This document shows positions 7,230-16,558 of a DNA stretch of 64,000 nt, piece after piece. This DNA is from Nocardia anocheti. GTDB taxonomy: Bacteria > Actinomycetota > Actinomycetes > Mycobacteriales > Mycobacteriaceae. Position 1 is the first letter of the stretch; every line of letters starts with the position of its first letter. The notes under the pieces are model-generated. The model saw nothing but the letters and a program-made list of their open reading frames with translations, had not been told where the DNA came from and searched no databases. The stretch covers positions 62,001 to 126,000 of the forward strand of contig NZ_JAQQFV010000013.1 in the NCBI RefSeq assembly GCF_029675105.1. The letters are read 5' to 3'. Both the position numbers and the translations under genes were made by a program.

Positions 7230-9731
7230 CTAACCGCGCAGTTCGGCGCCGACGGCGGTGGTGGCCGAGGCGACGGCGGCGTCGCGGGCGGCGCTGGCTT
7301 CGTCCTCGGTGAGGGTGCGGTCGGGGGCGCGGAAGCGCAGGGCGTAGGTGAGGGACTTGCGGCCCTCGCCCGCCTGGGCGCCCTCGTAGATGTCGAAGAG
7401 CGTGATGTCCTCGAGGAGGTCACCGCCGCCGGTGCGCAGGGCGGATTCGACACTCGCGGCCGGGACCGCCTTCGCCACGCTGACCGAGACGTCCTGCAGC
7501 ACGGCGGGGAACGCCGACACCGTGGGCGCGGGCCAGGAGTCGACCAGCGGCAGCGCGTCGAGGTCGAGTTCGAACGCGCAGGTCCGTGGCGGCAGCCCGG
7601 CCCGTTCCAGCACGGCCGGATGCAGTTCGCCCGCGTACCCGATGACGGCACCGTCGACCACCAGTTCGGCACAGCGGCCCGGATGCCACGGCAGCTGAGC
7701 GGCGGCGCGCCGCTCGATGGTGACACCGGCCGCGTCGGCGACGGCCTCGACCAGCGCGAAGGTGTCGGCGGCCTCGGCCGGGCGACCCGCACCCCACGGA
7801 CCGCGCGGTTCCCGCTTGCCGCTCAGCACGGCCGCCACGTGCACCGGCTGATCGGGCAGCGAGGCGATGAGTTCGGCGATCTGCTCGTCGGTGGGACGGC
7901 GGTCCACCGGCAGCGCCGCGACCGCGTGCGTCTGCTCGCCGGGCAACACGACCTGGGCGATGCCGTAGATCGTGAGGTCGCGGGCGCCGCGCGAGATGTT
8001 GCGGGCGGCCACTTCCAGCAGACCGGGCAGCAGCGTGGTCGCCAACTCCGGGCGGTCGGCGTCGAGCGGGTTGAGCACACGGGTGGTGTTGCGGCGCGGG
8101 TCCTCGGCGTCCAGACCCCAGATGTCGAACACCCCGGCGGGCAGGAACACCGGCGGCGGCACCTCGATGGCGCCGTCGAAGGCCAGCGCCCGGCTCACGG
8201 CCCGGCGTCGCCGTTGGGCGGCGGTCAGTCCGCGGCCCGCGGGCGCGGTGGGCAGCACCGACGGGATCTGCTCGAGCCCTTCCAGCCGCAGCACCTCTTC
8301 GACGAGGTCGGCGGGCTGGGTGAGGTCGGGCCGCCAGCTCGGCGGGCGCACCAGCAGTTCGGTCTTGCCCGCGTCGTTGACCTCGATGTCGACGCTCGCG
8401 CCGATCTGGGCCAGCCGACGGACGGCGGTCCCGGCCGGGTAGGTGACCCCGGCGACGCGGTCGGGCAGGTCGATGTCCATGACGATCGGCGCGGCCGGTT
8501 CCAGTGGCACGCGAACGTCGGTGAGCGTGGATTCGATGGTGCCGCCGGTGATCTCGGCCAGCAGGGTGGCGGCGCGGTCGAGCGCGGCGAGGTTGATCTC
8601 GGGATCGACGACGCGCTCGTAGCGCTTGGCCGCCTCCGAGGACAGCTTGTGCCTGCGCCCGGTCCGGTACACCCGCAACGGATTCCAGGTGGCGGCTTCC
8701 AGCACCACGTCGGTGGTGCCCGCACCGACCTCGGTGCTCGCCCCGCCCATCACGCCCGCGAGCGAGATGACGCCGGAGTCGTCGGCGATCACCACGTCCT
8801 CGGCGTCGAGGGTGCGCTCGGTGTCGTCGAGGGTGCGCAGCGTCTCGCCCCGGTGGGCGTTGCGCACCACCAGGCCGCCGTGCAGCTTGGCTGCGTCGAA
8901 GGCGTGCAGCGGCTGGCCGAGTTCGAGCATCACGTAGTTGGTGACGTCGACGGCCGGGGAGATCGGGCGCATCCCCGACAGCATCAGCCGACGCTGCAAC
9001 CACAGCGGGCTCACGGCGTCCGGGTTGATCCCGGTGACCCGGCGCACACCGAAACGGGTGCACTCGGAGTCGGCGTCCACCCGCACCGGCCAGGCCTCGG
9101 CGTCGGCATCGGGCAGCGTACGCACCGCCGGATCGGCGTATTCCAGGTCGAAGCCGCAGGCCAGCTCGCGGGCCAGGCCGCGCACCGAGAAGCAGTAGCC
9201 GCGATCGGGGGTGATGTTGAGTTCGATGATCGTGTCGTCGGTGCCCAGCAGCACATTGGCGTCGTCACCGGGCTCGGCCGAACCCGGCTCGAGCACCAGG
9301 ATGCCGTCGTGGTCCTTGCCGATGCCGAGTTCGGCGACCGAGCAGATCATGCCGTTGGAGGTGTGCCCGTAGGTCTTGCGCGAGGAGATCTTGAACCCGC
9401 CCGGCAGCTCACCGCCGGGCAGCACCACCACGACGAGGTCGCCGACCGCGAAATTGCGGGCGCCGCAGACGATCTCCTGCAGCTCGGGGTTGCCGACGTC
9501 GACCTTGCAGAAGCGGATCGGCTTCTTGAACTCGGTCAGCTCGGTGATCTCGGCGACGCGGCCGACCACCAGCGGCTTGTCGATGTCACCGCCGATCGGC
9601 GCCAGCTCGTCGACCTCCTCCACCTCCAAGCCCACGCGGACGAAGCCCGCGTCGAGCTCTTCGGCGGAGACCGACCACTCGGGAGTGGTGCGCTGCAGGA
9701 TCTCGGTCAGCCAGGACTGCGCTACTCGCAC
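7230..9731 (-). CDS. pheT: Phenylalanyl-tRNA synthetase beta subunit
   Basis: PheT pairs with PheS as an alpha2-beta2 enzyme that charges tRNA-Phe in the cytosol. From GTG 9731 the product is 833 residues, the normal actinobacterial size. Visible in order are the N-terminal segment AQSWLTEIL, the EMAP/OB tRNA-binding region (about 45-155, with NGMICSVAELGIG), the B3/B4 editing region, the B5 region (SSEAAKRYERVVDPEI nearby), and a C-terminal FDX-ACB anticodon-binding domain (SAFPAVLQDVSVSV to the end). The open frame continues 26 codons upstream, but the conserved start and the 37-base gap after pheS favour GTG 9731. It is co-transcribed with pheS. Confidence 0.97.
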   Translation of the reverse strand: MRVAQSWLTEILQRTTPEWSVSAEELDAGFVRVGLEVEEVDELAPIGGDIDKPLVVGRVAEITELTEFKKPIRFCKVDVGNPELQEIVCGARNFAVGDLVVVVLPGGELPGGFKISSRKTYGHTSNGMICSVAELGIGKDHDGILVLEPGSAEPGDDANVLLGTDDTIIELNITPDRGYCFSVRGLARELACGFDLEYADPAVRTLPDADAEAWPVRVDADSECTRFGVRRVTGINPDAVSPLWLQRRLMLSGMRPISPAVDVTNYVMLELGQPLHAFDAAKLHGGLVVRNAHRGETLRTLDDTERTLDAEDVVIADDSGVISLAGVMGGASTEVGAGTTDVVLEAATWNPLRVYRTGRRHKLSSEAAKRYERVVDPEINLAALDRAATLLAEITGGTIESTLTDVRVPLEPAAPIVMDIDLPDRVAGVTYPAGTAVRRLAQIGASVDIEVNDAGKTELLVRPPSWRPDLTQPADLVEEVLRLEGLEQIPSVLPTAPAGRGLTAAQRRRRAVSRALAFDGAIEVPPPVFLPAGVFDIWGLDAEDPRRNTTRVLNPLDADRPELATTLLPGLLEVAARNISRGARDLTIYGIAQVVLPGEQTHAVAALPVDRRPTDEQIAELIASLPDQPVHVAAVLSGKREPRGPWGAGRPAEAADTFALVEAVADAAGVTIERRAAAQLPWHPGRCAELVVDGAVIGYAGELHPAVLERAGLPPRTCAFELDLDALPLVDSWPAPTVSAFPAVLQDVSVSVAKAVPAASVESALRTGGGDLLEDITLFDIYEGAQAGEGRKSLTYALRFRAPDRTLTEDEASAARDAAVASATTAVGAELRG

Positions 9732-9768
9732 TTGACGTTTCGCTCTCTGTGTCGAAAGGGGGTGTCGC

Positions 9769-10830
9769 TCAGGACCGGATACCGAAGGGCAGCGTGAACC
9801 GCACGTCACCCTCGACGATGTCGCGCATGTCCGGGATGCTGGTGCGGAACTGCAGCGTGCGCTCCATGCCCATGCCGAAGGCGAATCCGGAGTACACCTG
9901 GGGGTCGATACCGCTGGCGATCAGCACCTTCGGGTTGACCATGCCGCAGCCACCCCACTCGATCCAGCCCGCGCCGCCCTTCTTGTTCGGAAACCACACG
10001 TCGACCTCGGCGGAGGGTTCGGTGAACGGGAAGTAGTTGGGGCGCATGCGCGTTCGGGTGTCCGGGCCGAACATCGCCTGGGCGAAGGCGTCCAGGGTGC
10101 CGCGCAGGTGCGCCATGGTCAGGCCCTTGTCGATCGCCAGACCCTCGACCTGGGAGAACACCGGGGTGTGGGTGGCGTCGAGCTCGTCGGTGCGGAAGGT
10201 GCGGCCGGGGCACACGACATAGATCGGCAGCTCGCGCTCCAGCATCGAGCGCACCTGCACCGGGGAGGTGTGCGTGCGCAGCACCTGGCGCGAACCCTCC
10301 GGGGCGATGTGGAAGGTGTCCTGCATGGTGCGCGCGGGGTGATCGGGCAGGAAGTTGAGCGCGTCGAAGTTGAAGTGCTCGGTCTCCACCTCGGGACCTT
10401 CGGCGACCTCCCAGCCCATCGCGACGAACGCGTCGGCGATCTCCTCGGAGATGACCGTGATCGGGTGCCGGGCGCCGACCGGGCGACGGCGGGCGGGCGC
10501 GGTGACGTCGATCTTCTCGGCCACCAGCACGGCCTGATCACGCTCTTCCAGCAGCGCGGCGCGGCGGGCCTCGAAGGCGTCGGAGACCCGCTTGCGGGCG
10601 ATATTGACCCGCTTGCCCGCCTCGGCCTTCTCCTCCTTGGGCAGACTGCCCAGTCCACGCTGCGCCAGCGCGATCGGCGACTTGCCGCCGATGTAGTCGG
10701 TCTTGGCGACCGCCAGCGCATCCAGATCGGCCGCCGCCGCGAACGCCTTCTCGGCCTCCGCCGCCGCTGCCGCGAGTGCCTCCTCGGTCAAAGAGGCGTT
10801 CTGCTCGACTCCACTGTTGTCGTCGGCCAC
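9769..10830 (-). CDS. pheS: Phenylalanyl-tRNA synthetase alpha subunit
   Basis: The 353-residue catalytic subunit has an N-terminal coiled-coil arm (Ala/Glu-rich, residues 10-100) used in tRNA binding, followed by the class II aminoacyl-tRNA synthetase core. The core shows motif 2 (FRTDELDATHTPVFSQVEG) and motif 3 (GFAFGMGMERT). The start is a GTG at 10830 with purine-rich GAGAAG close upstream. It is the first gene of the pheS-pheT operon. No T-box-like specifier structure is evident to me in the upstream region. Confidence 0.97.
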   Translation of the reverse strand: MADDNSGVEQNASLTEEALAAAAAEAEKAFAAAADLDALAVAKTDYIGGKSPIALAQRGLGSLPKEEKAEAGKRVNIARKRVSDAFEARRAALLEERDQAVLVAEKIDVTAPARRRPVGARHPITVISEEIADAFVAMGWEVAEGPEVETEHFNFDALNFLPDHPARTMQDTFHIAPEGSRQVLRTHTSPVQVRSMLERELPIYVVCPGRTFRTDELDATHTPVFSQVEGLAIDKGLTMAHLRGTLDAFAQAMFGPDTRTRMRPNYFPFTEPSAEVDVWFPNKKGGAGWIEWGGCGMVNPKVLIASGIDPQVYSGFAFGMGMERTLQFRTSIPDMRDIVEGDVRFTLPFGIRS

Positions 10831-11113
10831 GATCTTCTCGACTCTCCCCTGGGGATCGGTTCACGGGCGCGTCATTGCCAACCCGCATCGGTGCTGGATA
10901 AATCCTATGGGATCGGGTTCGCGCGATTCATCCGGATTACCGGCACGGCGCGTACCGCCCATCGCGGGGTCCCGACTACGACCAACAAGTCCAGCTCAGG
11001 GGCCTCGACGGCGTCGCGACCGGCCCCGGGGAATTCGAGGGAACCGAATGGGGGTGATGTGCGTCCAACCGATCAAACACATCAGCGGTTCGACTCGAGA
11101 ACAGGACGTTTCG
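10831..11113. other. Intergenic region upstream of pheS
   Basis: No gene is convincing here. On the minus strand TAGGAT (10906-10911) is a possible -10 box for pheST. On the plus strand it must hold the promoter of the 148-residue gene. I found no tRNA, riboswitch or T-box pattern. Confidence 0.5.
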
Positions 11114-11311
11114 ATGCCTGAACAGACTTGTGATTCGACCCCGCCCCTGGGACGGCGTACGCGCCGGACGGTTCCCGGCAGTGGGCTGGCGCTGTGCGGC
11201 CTGGGTATCCATCCTCGGGGACGGCGTCCGTTTCCGCGGGCGGTGGGCCGGTGTGAACGGCCGGAGAACCCGTCCGGGTCTGGTACGACACAGCAGGAGG
11301 AGACCGAGTGA
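11114..11311 (+). CDS. Possible small Arg/Pro/Gly-rich ORF coupled to the next gene
   Basis: A 65-codon frame opens at ATG 11114, 8 bases after AGGA, and its stop overlaps the GTG start of the following gene by 4 bases. That arrangement is typical of real coupled genes. Against it, third-position GC is only moderate, the sequence is Arg/Pro/Gly-rich with no recognisable fold, and the stretch may be just a leader. I list it as tentative. Confidence 0.3.
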   Translation: MPEQTCDSTPPLGRRTRRTVPGSGLALCGLGIHPRGRRPFPRAVGRCERPENPSGSGTTQQEETE

Positions 11312-11754
11312 GCAGAAGGGTGGGGGCGGATCGTCGGTCGGAGCCGTCGGTGCCGCGGTTGTATGTGCGGTTCCAGGCGGTCGAACCGAATCGCCGTGGG
11401 TTGTTCCCCGGCGTATTCGCCCTGGTCAACGGTCTGTCGTCGGAGGGTCGACTGAGCGTGGAGCAGGAGCGGTTCCGCCGCAGCGGCAACGATTGGTTCA
11501 CCGATCATCTGGTGAATCCCTACGAGGTTGATCGGCGGGTCTACGACCGTGATCGGCATCCGGGCGCGGTGGCCTGGTTCAAATCGTCGGCGTTGACGAT
11601 GATCGACCGGGTCAGCGGCTACCTCGACATCCTCGACAAGCACGGGATCGCCTGGGAGCGGCTGGATTCCGACGAACCGGGGGTCATCCTGTACGAGGAT
11701 CCGCAGCAGGTCGTCGCGGTCCCGGCGGTGATCGCCGCGGTGGGCTCGACCTGA
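11308..11754 (+). CDS. Conserved hypothetical protein, 148 residues
   Basis: The start is a GTG with an excellent Shine-Dalgarno (AGGAGG at 11295-11300). The protein is small, soluble and charged, with no signal peptide. The core VPRLYVRFQAVEPNRRGLF and the segment GAVAWFKSSALTMIDRVSGY look conserved in type, but I do not recognise a named family. It ends before a strong hairpin shared with the convergent efflux gene. Function unknown. Confidence 0.75.
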   Translation: MSRRVGADRRSEPSVPRLYVRFQAVEPNRRGLFPGVFALVNGLSSEGRLSVEQERFRRSGNDWFTDHLVNPYEVDRRVYDRDRHPGAVAWFKSSALTMIDRVSGYLDILDKHGIAWERLDSDEPGVILYEDPQQVVAVPAVIAAVGST

Positions 11755-11784
11755 GCCGAGCACCTACCTGCCCGACGCCCCCAC

Positions 11785-11826
11785 GCCGGTGGGCCGCGTG
11801 CCAGGTCGGGTACGCGGCCCACCGGC
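11785..11826. terminator. Strong hairpin between convergent genes
   Basis: A perfect 15-bp inverted repeat (11785-11799 with 11812-11826) and a 12-nt loop separates the 148-residue gene from the MFS gene. It lacks a T-tract but is well placed to stop transcription from both sides. Confidence 0.6.
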
Positions 11827-11832
11827 GCCGGA

Positions 11833-13266
11833 TCACGCGGATCGCGTGGTGTGACGGGGCAGGAAGGCCGCGACCACCGCCGCGACGGAGACCAGCCCCG
11901 CGCCCACCCACACGGCGGGGATCAACCCGTCCACGTAGGCATGGGGGTCGCTGTAGGAGCCTTGCGAGGCGAAGACCGAGGCGAGCACCGCGATGCCCAT
12001 GGCCACACCCACCTCGCGGACGGTGCTGTTGATGCCCGAGGCCATGCCCTGATCGGCCGGAGAGGCACTGGCCATGACGATGGTGGACGACGGCGCGAAG
12101 GTCAGACCCATACCGATGCCGCCGAGCACGAAGGGGGCGATGAACGCGGGATAGGCCACATCGGTGCTGGTGATCAGGGCCATCCAGCCCAGCGAGACGG
12201 CCAGGCACAGCTGACCGGTGGCGATGAGCACCCGGGGGCCCACCCGATCGACGACCAGACCCGCCAGCGGCGCCACCACCATCGGCACCATGGTCCACGG
12301 CATCGTGCGGATACCGGACTCCAGCGGCGAGTAGCCCTGCACGACCTGGAAGAACTGCGCGAGCAGGAAGATCGCGCCGAACACCCCGGCGGAGAACCCG
12401 AAGGACACGATGTAGCTCAGGCTCAGGCCGCGCGAGGCGAACATGCGCAGCGGGAGCATCGGGTCGGTGACCACCCGCTCCCAGACGACGAACGCCACCA
12501 GCAGCACACCGCCACCGATCAGCGCGCCGAGCACCGGCCGCGCGGTCCAGCCGTCGTCGGCGCCGTGGATGACACCCCACACCAGCGCGAGCACGCCCCC
12601 GGACGAGAGCACCAGGCCGAGCAGGTCGAGTCTGCGTGCGGTGCCACGGGATTCGGCGAGCACACGCGCGGCGAACGGCAGCGCCAGCAGGCCGATCGGC
12701 ACATTGAGCCAGAAGATCCACTGCCAGTTCAGCCCGTCGACGACCGCGCCGCCGACCACCGGACCGACCGCGACACCCAGACCGGCCAGGCCGCCCCAGA
12801 TGCCGATCGCGGCACTGCGCATCCGCTCGGGCACCGCCGCGGCGAGCAGGGTCAGCGACAGCGGCATGACCGCCGCGCCACCGGCGCCCTGGATGGCGCG
12901 GGCCAGGATGAGCATCCACGGTTCGGTCGCCAGCGCGCACGCCGCCGACGCGGCCACGAACACCGCGATCCCGGCCAGGAACACCCGGCGGCGGCCGATC
13001 CGGTCACCCAGCGCCGAGGCGGTGAGCAGCAGCGAGGCGAACGACAGCGTGTAGGCGTTGATGAACCACTGCAGGTCCGACAGCGACGCGTTCAGTTCGT
13101 GCTTGATGACCGGCAGCGCGTTGGTCACCACGAGGTTGTCGAGGGTGACCATGAACATCGGAATGCCGACGGCGGCGATCACCGCGCCCACCGGGACGGA
13201 TTTCACGCCCGAGGGCGTGGGTGGATCGGCGAGAACGGCGTCGCCGGGTTCGAGTGTCTGAGTCAT
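11833..13266 (-). CDS. MFS drug-efflux transporter, DHA2 (14-TM) type
   Basis: The 477-residue protein has the signatures of proton-coupled multidrug exporters of the EmrB/QacA group: a first helix with MFMVTLDNLVVTNALP, motif A GDRIGRRRVFLAGIAVF, motif C-like GVAVGPVVGGAVV, and LNWQWIFWLNVPIG. The spacing of hydrophobic segments supports about 14 helices in the inner membrane. It is divergently arranged with a TetR-type repressor across a 107-base gap that holds two inverted repeats, so it is most likely repressed by that protein and induced by its own substrates. Substrate unknown. Confidence 0.9.
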   Translation of the reverse strand: MTQTLEPGDAVLADPPTPSGVKSVPVGAVIAAVGIPMFMVTLDNLVVTNALPVIKHELNASLSDLQWFINAYTLSFASLLLTASALGDRIGRRRVFLAGIAVFVAASAACALATEPWMLILARAIQGAGGAAVMPLSLTLLAAAVPERMRSAAIGIWGGLAGLGVAVGPVVGGAVVDGLNWQWIFWLNVPIGLLALPFAARVLAESRGTARRLDLLGLVLSSGGVLALVWGVIHGADDGWTARPVLGALIGGGVLLVAFVVWERVVTDPMLPLRMFASRGLSLSYIVSFGFSAGVFGAIFLLAQFFQVVQGYSPLESGIRTMPWTMVPMVVAPLAGLVVDRVGPRVLIATGQLCLAVSLGWMALITSTDVAYPAFIAPFVLGGIGMGLTFAPSSTIVMASASPADQGMASGINSTVREVGVAMGIAVLASVFASQGSYSDPHAYVDGLIPAVWVGAGLVSVAAVVAAFLPRHTTRSA

Positions 13267-13280
13267 GACCAGCCCTTGTT

Positions 13281-13329
13281 GTTATTCACTGATAACTAGT
13301 CTGATCATCGTTATGCATCGGCTGATAAC
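13281..13329. promoter_or_regulatory. Probable TetR operator pair
   Basis: Two related dyads lie between the divergent MFS and TetR genes: GTTATTCACTGATAAC (13281-13296, arms GTTAT/ATAAC, 6-nt spacer) and GTTATGCATCGGCTGATAAC (13310-13329, same arms, 10-nt spacer). CTGATAAC occurs in both. The position covers both promoters, as expected for a repressor that controls itself and the exporter. Binding is inferred. Confidence 0.5.
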
Positions 13330-13373
13330 ATGTCAAGAGCAACGGCGCGCGAACTCGAGGAGGAGCCACATCC

Positions 13374-13952
13374 ATGGGCGGCACGAGAACCCGGATGACC
13401 GCCGCCGAGCGCAGCGCGCAGGTGCTCGAGGCCGCGGTGCAGGCGTTCGCCGAATCCGGTTACGCCGCGACGAAAACCGACGAGATCGCGCGGCTGGCCG
13501 GGGTGTCGCAGCCCTATGTCATCCGGCTGTTCGGCACCAAACAGCAGCTTTTCCTGGCCGCGCTGCACGAGGTGTGCGGCCGGATCGAGGAGGTGTTCCG
13601 CAGCGCCCCGATCGAGCCCGGAACCGAGACCGCCGAGGCGCTGCGCGTTCTGGGCCACAGCTTCGACGTCTTCCTGGCCGAGCGCGAACTCCCGCTGCTG
13701 CTGCTCCACGGGGTCGCCGCCAGCGCTGATCCCGTGATCGGTGAGCGCATGCGCGAGCGGTTCGGCCGGATCTACCGCCTGATCAGCGAGCTGACCGGCG
13801 CCGACACCCTGGAATCACGCCGTTTCGTGGCGACCGGGATGCTGCTGACGATCATGACGGCCATGCAGGTGGCGGGCAGCGACGCGATCCCCCTGCCCTG
13901 GGCCACCGAAATCCTCGACGACCTACGGTCCGGCATCACACCCAGCTGCTGA
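13374..13952 (+). CDS. TetR-family transcriptional regulator
   Basis: The 192-residue protein has a classic N-terminal TetR DNA-binding domain (residues about 8-55: RSAQVLEAAVQAFAESGY, then TDEIARLAGVSQPYVIRLFGTKQQLF) followed by a helical ligand-binding domain. The ATG at 13374 follows GAGGAGGAG. It is divergent from the MFS exporter and probably represses it through the dyads in the shared promoter. It ends 5 bases before the convergent rRNA methyltransferase stop. Confidence 0.92.
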   Translation: MGGTRTRMTAAERSAQVLEAAVQAFAESGYAATKTDEIARLAGVSQPYVIRLFGTKQQLFLAALHEVCGRIEEVFRSAPIEPGTETAEALRVLGHSFDVFLAERELPLLLLHGVAASADPVIGERMRERFGRIYRLISELTGADTLESRRFVATGMLLTIMTAMQVAGSDAIPLPWATEILDDLRSGITPSC

Positions 13953-13957
13953 GACCG

Positions 13958-14755
13958 CTACTTCGCGTGCTGCACGCGCGCGTTCGCGTAGAGGCAGATC
14001 GCCGCGGCCGCGGCCAGATTCAGACTCTCGGCGCGCCCGTGGATGGGGATGCGGACGCGGTGGTCGGCGCGGGCGGCCACGGCGGGATCGAGGCCGTGCG
14101 CCTCGTTGCCGAACAGCCAGGCGACCGGGCCGGTGAGGATCTCGTCGGCGTCGTCCAGGTCGACCTCGCCGGTGGCGGCGGTGGCCAGGATGGTCACCCC
14201 GGCCGCGGAGATGGCGTCGAGCGTGGCGGTGATGTCGCGGCTGCGCGCGATCGGCACGTGGAAGACGCTGCCCGCGCTGGCCCGCACGCATTTGCCGTTG
14301 TGCGGGTCGACGGTCTCCCCCGCCAGGATCACCCCGTCGGCGCCGACCGCGTCGGCGACCCGGACCAGGGTGCCCGCGTTGCCGGGTTCGGCGATCTCGA
14401 CCGGCACGGCGAGGATGCGCGGGCCGCGGTCGAGCACCGTGGCGAGGGGCACATCGAGCAGCTCGCACACCGCGACCAGGCCCGGCGCGGTGACGGTCTC
14501 GCCGAGATGTTCGGCGGCGCGATCGCTGACCAGGGTGGTACGCACGCCGTCGGCGGCGGCACCGGCGATCAGCGCGGTCTCGCGTTCGGCCGCGGCGAGC
14601 GAATAGAACAGCTCACGGACGCGGCCGGTCTCCAGCGCGGCGGTGACGGCATTGGCGCCCTCGGCGAGGAACAGCCCCGCCTTGCGGCGCTGCGCGGCGC
14701 GCTGGAGCTTGACAGCGGAAACGACCCGCGGATTGCGCTCGGAGAGCGCGTCCAC
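13958..14755 (-). CDS. SpoU/TrmH-family RNA 2'-O-methyltransferase
   Basis: The protein (265 residues from GTG 14755) has an N-terminal L30e-like RNA-binding domain (residues 1-100) and a C-terminal SPOUT knot. Motif 1 is NAGTLVRVADAVGADGVIL, motif 2 LFGNEAHGLD, motif 3 PIHGRAESLNLAAAAAICLY; the last two form the SAM-binding trefoil knot. It resembles the methyltransferase encoded after rplT in mycobacteria (often called tsnR). A TTG 30 bases upstream is an alternative start. It follows rplT by 32 bases and is the last gene of the infC operon. The target nucleotide is not predictable. Confidence 0.92.
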   Translation of the reverse strand: MDALSERNPRVVSAVKLQRAAQRRKAGLFLAEGANAVTAALETGRVRELFYSLAAAERETALIAGAAADGVRTTLVSDRAAEHLGETVTAPGLVAVCELLDVPLATVLDRGPRILAVPVEIAEPGNAGTLVRVADAVGADGVILAGETVDPHNGKCVRASAGSVFHVPIARSRDITATLDAISAAGVTILATAATGEVDLDDADEILTGPVAWLFGNEAHGLDPAVAARADHRVRIPIHGRAESLNLAAAAAICLYANARVQHAK

Positions 14756-14787
14756 GGGTCGTTCCGACGAATCGCTGTGCGTCAAGC

Positions 14788-15174
14788 TCAGGCGGCCGAG
14801 GCCGGGGCGTTGACGTCGGCGGGCAGCGCGGCCTTGGCGACAGCCACCAGACCGGCGAAGGCCTCGGCGTCGGAGACGGCGAGCTCGGCCAGGATCTTGC
14901 GGTCCACCTCGACACCCGCGGCCTTGAGGCCCTGGATGAAGCGGTTGTAGGTGATGTCGTTCAGACGCGCGGCGGCGTTGATACGAGCGATCCACAGCTT
15001 GCGGAAGTCACCCTTGCGCGCCTTGCGGTCGCGGTAGGCGTAGGTCAGCGAGTGGAGCTGCTGTTCCTTGGCCTTGCGGTACAGGCGCGAGCGCTGGCCC
15101 CGGTAGCCCTTGGAGGCCTCGAGGATGGAACGGCGCTTCTTCTGAGCGTTGACGGCCCTTTTGACGCGTGCCAC
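14788..15174 (-). CDS. rplT: 50S ribosomal protein L20
   Basis: The 128-residue protein is unmistakable: ARVKRAVNAQKKRRSILE, the basic helix KGYRGQRSRLYRKAKEQ, and WIARINAAARLNDITYNRF. L20 binds 23S rRNA early in large-subunit assembly. The start is a GTG. The 116-base spacer from rpmI is unusually long for this operon and contains a compact GC hairpin with a CTTC-type loop (15199-15214), which might act in processing or L20 feedback; that role is inference. Confidence 0.98.
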   Translation of the reverse strand: MARVKRAVNAQKKRRSILEASKGYRGQRSRLYRKAKEQQLHSLTYAYRDRKARKGDFRKLWIARINAAARLNDITYNRFIQGLKAAGVEVDRKILAELAVSDAEAFAGLVAVAKAALPADVNAPASAA

Positions 15175-15290
15175 TGTGTCAGTCCTTGATCATCTGGGGG
15201 GCGCGAAGGCGCCCGAGTTCGGTAGTTGTCGGCGTCCGGTTGTCCCGGCCGCGGAATCGTCGGGGTGCGACGGTCTGCTTCACCCGAGAA

Positions 15291-15488
15291 TCAGGCGAGA
15301 CCGAGCAGCCGCTTCACGCGGGGGGCATCGACGTCGGCGACGGACTCCGTGCCTTCCAGACGACGAGTCCGGCGGGTGGACTTGTGCTCCAGGAGGTGGC
15401 GACGGTTCGCCTGCTCGCGAAGCAGCTTGCCCCGACCGGACACCTTGAATCGCTTCTTGGCGCCGCTGTGGGTCTTGTTCTTCGGCAT
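15291..15488 (-). CDS. rpmI: 50S ribosomal protein L35
   Basis: A 65-residue basic protein with the L35 signature MPKNKTHSGAKKRFKVSG and the central RRHLLEHKSTRRTRRL. It is the middle gene of infC-rpmI-rplT, 33 bases after infC. Length and sequence are typical; nothing is missing. Confidence 0.98.
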   Translation of the reverse strand: MPKNKTHSGAKKRFKVSGRGKLLREQANRRHLLEHKSTRRTRRLEGTESVADVDAPRVKRLLGLA

Positions 15489-15521
15489 GGAGATTCCTCT
15501 ATCTAGTCGGTGAAATCGGTG

Positions 15522-16169
<648 letters not shown>

Positions 16170-16173
16170 GGGG

Positions 16174-16179
16174 CCTCCT
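16174..16179 (-). promoter_or_regulatory. Ribosome binding site that fixes the infC start
   Basis: AGGAGG on the minus strand, 4 bases before the ATC codon. This perfect anti-16S match is what identifies the non-standard start. Confidence 0.8.
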
Positions 16180-16243
16180 AGGTCAAGCGGTGTCGTCAGT
16201 AACGACCGCATGCAATAACTGCAACCCCTGTTTCAACACGAAA

Positions 16244-16274
16244 GCCCCGGTGCGGTATTTCACCGCCACGGGGC
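16244..16274 (-). promoter_or_regulatory. Hairpin in the infC leader, possible attenuator
   Basis: In infC mRNA sense, GCCCCGTGGCGGT pairs imperfectly with ACCGCACCGGGGC across a short GAAAT loop, followed by CTTTCGTGTT. The arrangement is terminator-like with a weak U-tract, about 75 bases before the start codon. A likely -10 (TAGACT, complement of 16480-16485) lies far upstream, giving a leader of about 300 nt. Attenuation is inferred. Confidence 0.45.
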
Positions 16275-16558
16275 CCGATGTCGACCGATCGTCCACAGCC
16301 GATACCCTCGCGGGATCGGTGTCGACCTCCGGGTGCAGGGCACACGGAGAACCCATCACGGTGGACGGGTGACCGGGACCGTTTGCCGTGGACGATTGCT
16401 CGCCGGAAACGGTGGGAGTCGGGCTCCACTTATCTGCCCCACGGCTGCATGACACAACCAGGGGCGGTCGTCAGCGGAAAGTCTAGCATCGCATTCCGCT
16501 ATCGCCGAATCGCCCCGGCGACGCGGGCCCGGCGCGGCCGCGCTATAGCCTGATCAGC

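Noticed and set aside
6654..9797. A 1047-codon plus-strand open frame across pheT
   Set aside because: Antisense shadow of pheT; composition (His/Arg/Gly/Val) and lack of any domain show it is not a gene.
10831..11000. T-box or phenylalanine leader in front of pheS
   Set aside because: No specifier loop, T-box bulge sequence or Phe-codon run could be found.
16183..16455. A 90-codon frame in the infC leader as a full gene
   Set aside because: Start and Shine-Dalgarno are poor and the codon bias is unlike real genes; only a short 3' leader peptide is considered possible.
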